DNA of 64,000 nt from Bog-473 sp052140165 (GTDB lineage Bacteria > Actinomycetota > Acidimicrobiia > Acidimicrobiales > RAAP-2), in assembly GCA_052140165.1 (NCBI GenBank), contig JBKQUM010000103.1, positions 19,854 through 83,853 of the forward strand, read 5' to 3'. The translations under genes were made by a program, and so were the position numbers. Under the pieces are notes generated by a model. The model was not told the origin of the DNA. It saw only the letters and a list, made by a program, of their open reading frames with translations, and made no database searches. Positions 61,865-64,000 of the stretch are shown here, in pieces. Position 1 is the stretch's first letter. The number at the start of each line of letters is the position of its first letter.

Positions 61865-62515
61865 GTGCACGTGGGAATCCTCGGTGGAACGGGCCCGGCC
61901 GGACGAGGGGTGGCACTCCGCCTGGCCGAGGCAGGCGTCCAGGTCACGATCGGCTCGCGCGACGCCGAGCGGGCCGCCGGCGTGGTCGCCGACGTGGTGG
62001 CGCTCTGGCCGGGTCGGGAGCTGGAGCTCCGGGGGGCAGTCAATGCCGGTGCCGCCGCAGCCGACCTCGTCGTCGTGGCCACGCCCTGGGACAGCGCCAT
62101 CGCAACTGTGCGGTCGCTGCGGGAACCGCTCGCCGGCAAGGTGGTGGTCTCCATGGCCAACGCTCTGGTCAAGGAGGGCCGCGAAATGCTGGCGCTGGTG
62201 CCTCCGAGAGGCTCGGTGGCGGCGGCTGTCCAGGCCGCCCTCCCGGAGTCCCTGGTGGCGGCCGCCTTCCATCACCTCCCCGCCTCGGAAATGGAAGACC
62301 TCGAGTCGGGGTTGGAAGCAGACGTGCTCGTGTGCTCGGACCATCCGGAGGCCACCGCCGCCACCGTCGGGCTGGTGGAGCTCATGCGCGGGTTGCGGCC
62401 GCTCGACGTTGGGAGCCTGAACCAGGCCGCCGCCATCGAAGCCTTCACCGCTGTCTGTGTCACCTTGAACATCCGGCACAAGGCGCATTCGACGCTGAGG
62501 ATGGCCGGAATTTAG
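61865..62515 (+). CDS. npdG: F420-dependent NADP reductase
   Basis: 216 residues. VHVGILGGTGPAGRGVALRL is the NADP-binding Rossmann motif and IGSRDAERAAGVVADV the phosphate-binding follow-up; FHHLPASEMEDLESGLEADVLVCSDHPEA (in part) and NQAAAIEAFTAVCVTLNIRHKAH, in part, are the F420-binding half of the family. It exchanges hydride between NADPH and coenzyme F420. GTG 61865 gives the family N-terminus; GTG 61871 has AGGAG seven bases upstream as an alternative. It marks an F420-using organism. Confidence 0.9.
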   Translation: MHVGILGGTGPAGRGVALRLAEAGVQVTIGSRDAERAAGVVADVVALWPGRELELRGAVNAGAAAADLVVVATPWDSAIATVRSLREPLAGKVVVSMANALVKEGREMLALVPPRGSVAAAVQAALPESLVAAAFHHLPASEMEDLESGLEADVLVCSDHPEATAATVGLVELMRGLRPLDVGSLNQAAAIEAFTAVCVTLNIRHKAHSTLRMAGI

Positions 62516-62517
62516 CC

Positions 62518-63639
62518 GTGCGGCTGTACGACACGGCACGGGGCGAGGTGGTGGCGTTCGAGCCGGGTCCCGTGGTGACGATGTACTCGTGCGGGATCAC
62601 GCCCTACGACTCCGCGCACCTCGGCCATGCCGCCGTCTACCTGTACTTCGACATGCTGCAACGGCGCCTCCGAGACGCCGGCCACGAGACGAAACTGGTG
62701 CGCAATGTCACCGACGTCGACGACGACATACTGCGCAAGGCACGCGAGCTCGGCGTGCACTACCTGGACCTGGCGGCCGAGGAGATGGCGCGTTTCGACG
62801 CCGAGATGGGCCTGTTGAACCTGCTGCCCGTCTACTCCGAGCCGCGGGCCACCTCGGCGATCTCGGAGATCCTCTCGCTGATCGGCGCCGCACTCCAGGG
62901 TGGCCACGCCTACGAGTCCGGCGGCTCGGTGTACTTCAGCGTGGCGACCTTCCCCGAGTTCGGGCGCATCAGCGGGTACGGCAGGACCCGCATGCTCGAG
63001 CTCGCGGCGGAGCAAGGGGGGCGGCCCGACGACCCAAACAAGCGCGACCCGCTGGATTTCGTGCTGTGGCAGCCGTCGCTCCCCGACGAGCCCGCATGGG
63101 AGTCGCGCTGGGGGCCGGGACGGCCCGGGTGGCACATCGAGTGCTCGGCCCTGGTACTGCGGGAGCTCGGCGAGACGATCGACATCCATGGGGGAGGGCG
63201 CGATCTCGTGTTCCCGCACCACGAGTGCGAGACGGCCCAGTCCGAGTCGGTGACTGGCAAGCCCTTCGTGCGGCTGTGGTTCCACGTGGGCCTGGTGGGT
63301 TTTGACGGTACGAAGATGTCGAAGTCGTTGGGCAACCTCGTCTTCGTGGGGGACCTGTGCAAGGAGTGGGACCCGGCCGCGGTCCGGTTGGCCCTGCTGG
63401 CCCACCACTACCGGGGGGACTGGGAGTGGAACACCGCCGAGGACATGCCGGCCGCCGCGGCACGGCTGGCGCTGTGGTCAAGTGCGCCTGCGGGGGACGG
63501 TTCGGCGGGACTGGCGGCGGTGCGCGCCACGCTCGACGACGACCTCGACACGCCCGGCGCGCTGCGGGCCCTCGACGAGGCGGCGGCGGCGGGCCGGCCG
63601 GTGGCCGACGGCGCACGTTTGCTGGGCATCGATCTGTAG
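62518..63639 (+). CDS. mshC: Cysteine:GlcN-Ins ligase MshC (mycothiol synthesis)
   Basis: 373 residues, class I aminoacyl-tRNA-synthetase-like. MYSCGITPYDSAHLGHAAVY has the CGITPYD variant that separates MshC from CysS (CGPTVYD) and the HLGHA site. The zinc ligands are that Cys, WHIECSAL Cys and HHECE. GFDGTKMSKSLGNLVFVGD is the KMSKS loop. It joins cysteine to glucosaminyl-inositol for mycothiol. It is about 40 residues shorter than mycobacterial MshC, mostly at the C-terminus. GTG start two bases after the npdG stop, so co-transcribed. Confidence 0.88.
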   Translation: MRLYDTARGEVVAFEPGPVVTMYSCGITPYDSAHLGHAAVYLYFDMLQRRLRDAGHETKLVRNVTDVDDDILRKARELGVHYLDLAAEEMARFDAEMGLLNLLPVYSEPRATSAISEILSLIGAALQGGHAYESGGSVYFSVATFPEFGRISGYGRTRMLELAAEQGGRPDDPNKRDPLDFVLWQPSLPDEPAWESRWGPGRPGWHIECSALVLRELGETIDIHGGGRDLVFPHHECETAQSESVTGKPFVRLWFHVGLVGFDGTKMSKSLGNLVFVGDLCKEWDPAAVRLALLAHHYRGDWEWNTAEDMPAAAARLALWSSAPAGDGSAGLAAVRATLDDDLDTPGALRALDEAAAAGRPVADGARLLGIDL

Positions 63640-63719
63640 CCCGACTGGGCGGGAGGGTCGTGCCTCGGCGTGGACCGTTCCATTGCATGCGGAGTGAGCG
63701 CGGCGAAGGTCGGATGCAA

Positions 63720-63742
63720 TGCAATACGGTATGCTTATTGCA
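63720..63742. promoter_or_regulatory. Inverted repeat upstream of the antitoxin gene
   Basis: TGCAATA (63720-63726) and TATTGCA (63736-63742) are perfect inverted arms with a 9-base spacer, ending right at the antitoxin ATG. It is placed for autorepression by the antitoxin. Confidence 0.55.
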
Positions 63743-63991
63743 ATGCCTCAGCTCGTGACCCGCCGCGATGCTGGATTGCTGGCAGCGGTTGATCGCCTCA
63801 TCGCAGACGGGGTGTTGGCCAACCGCTCCGAGGCGGTCCGTCTCGGTCTCGAGCAACTCGTCGAGGGGGCCAGGCGGGCCCGCATTGCGGCCGACATCGT
63901 GGAGGGGTATCGACGGACCCCTCAGAGCGCCGACGAGCTCCGGCGTGCCGACGAGGGGCTGCACGCCCTGCTGGCCGAGGAGTCCTGGTGA
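63743..63991 (+). CDS. Ribbon-helix-helix antitoxin-like DNA-binding protein
   Basis: 82 residues from ATG 63743. MPQLVTRRDAGLLAAVDRLIADGVLANRSEAVRLGLEQLV (in part) is a ribbon-helix-helix fold: a short beta strand, helix A, and the helix B NRSEAVRLGL motif that forms the DNA-binding dimer in ParD/CopG/MazE9-type antitoxins. The C-terminal part (RRTPQSADELRRADEGLHALL) is the flexible toxin-binding segment. Its stop overlaps a GTG at 63988, so a coupled toxin likely follows. An earlier in-frame ATG at 63719 would overlap the operator repeat. Confidence 0.8.
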   Translation: MPQLVTRRDAGLLAAVDRLIADGVLANRSEAVRLGLEQLVEGARRARIAADIVEGYRRTPQSADELRRADEGLHALLAEESW

Positions 63992-64000
63992 GCACTCCGG
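63988..64000 (+). CDS. Start of the next gene, possibly a toxin, cut by the window end
   Basis: GTG at 63988 overlaps the antitoxin stop by four bases (GTGA) and opens a frame to the window edge. Only four codons are visible, so identity rests on position behind an RHH antitoxin. Confidence 0.35.

Noticed and set aside
62518..63639. Cysteinyl-tRNA synthetase annotation
   Set aside because: CGITPYD instead of CGPTVYD and a length of 373 rather than about 460 residues fit MshC; no anticodon-binding domain is present.
1..64000. Mobile element, prophage or integron
   Set aside because: No transposase, integrase, phage or conjugation gene, no terminal inverted repeats or tRNA target, and uniform composition across the window.

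Overview
The window is a very GC-rich, gene-dense chromosomal segment from an actinobacterium. Three lineage markers sit together at the right end: an MshC-type cysteine ligase (mycothiol pathway), an F420-dependent NADP reductase and an InhA/FabI-like enoyl reductase. Mycobacterial-style fused acyl-CoA dehydrogenases, GTG/TTG starts and many 1-4 nt stop/start overlaps agree with this. Acidimicrobiia is a plausible class, but that is inference. I saw no rRNA, tRNA, CRISPR array, transposase or integrase, so this looks like core and surface-polysaccharide chromosome rather than a mobile island.

Layout: 0-12.8 kb holds a truncated phytoene-desaturase-like oxidoreductase, an ABC-F ATPase, a two-domain acyl-CoA dehydrogenase, a YdcF-like protein, a polytopic membrane protein, a PrmC-like methyltransferase, an MFS exporter with a divergent MarR regulator, and an ABC-2 exporter pair. 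12.8-19.8 kb is a compact set of SDR, AMP-ligase, free-standing acyl carrier protein, methyltransferases, two left-handed beta-helix acyltransferases and a glycosyltransferase. It looks like a pathway that makes an acyl group and places it on a sugar or lipid. 19.9-25.1 kb has an acyl-CoA ligase, an MFS protein and a secreted CocE/X-Pro-type hydrolase.

25.1-34.4 kb is one cobalamin regulon. A cobalamin riboswitch with a readable ribosome-site sequestering stem precedes B12 uptake genes (BtuF, BtuC, BtuD). Seven salvage/remodelling genes follow (CobO, CbiZ, CobU, CobS, CbiB, a CobC-like decarboxylase and a BluB-CobT fusion), almost all translationally overlapped. No corrin-ring synthesis genes are present, so the cell appears to import corrinoids and rebuild the lower ligand and nucleotide loop.

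34.4-48.3 kb is an exopolysaccharide/O-antigen-like locus: a Wzz-like protein, an NDP-sugar dehydratase, a sugar-1-phosphate nucleotidylyltransferase, two paralogous GT61 glycosyltransferases, an O-antigen-ligase-like protein, methyltransferases, two GT4 glycosyltransferases, a flippase and a GDP-mannose 3,5-epimerase-like enzyme. Its likely priming phosphoglycosyltransferase lies apart at 59.1-60.6 kb.

48.4-54.8 kb is a minus-strand operon (nitroreductase, biotin-carrier/carboxyltransferase fusion, GH3 glycosidase with PA14, MFS). 55-59 kb has a lipoprotein, a nitronate monooxygenase behind a TetR-type operator, and an ABC exporter. The right end carries FabI, the F420 reductase, MshC and a ribbon-helix-helix antitoxin with an operator-like inverted repeat; its partner is cut off by the window edge.
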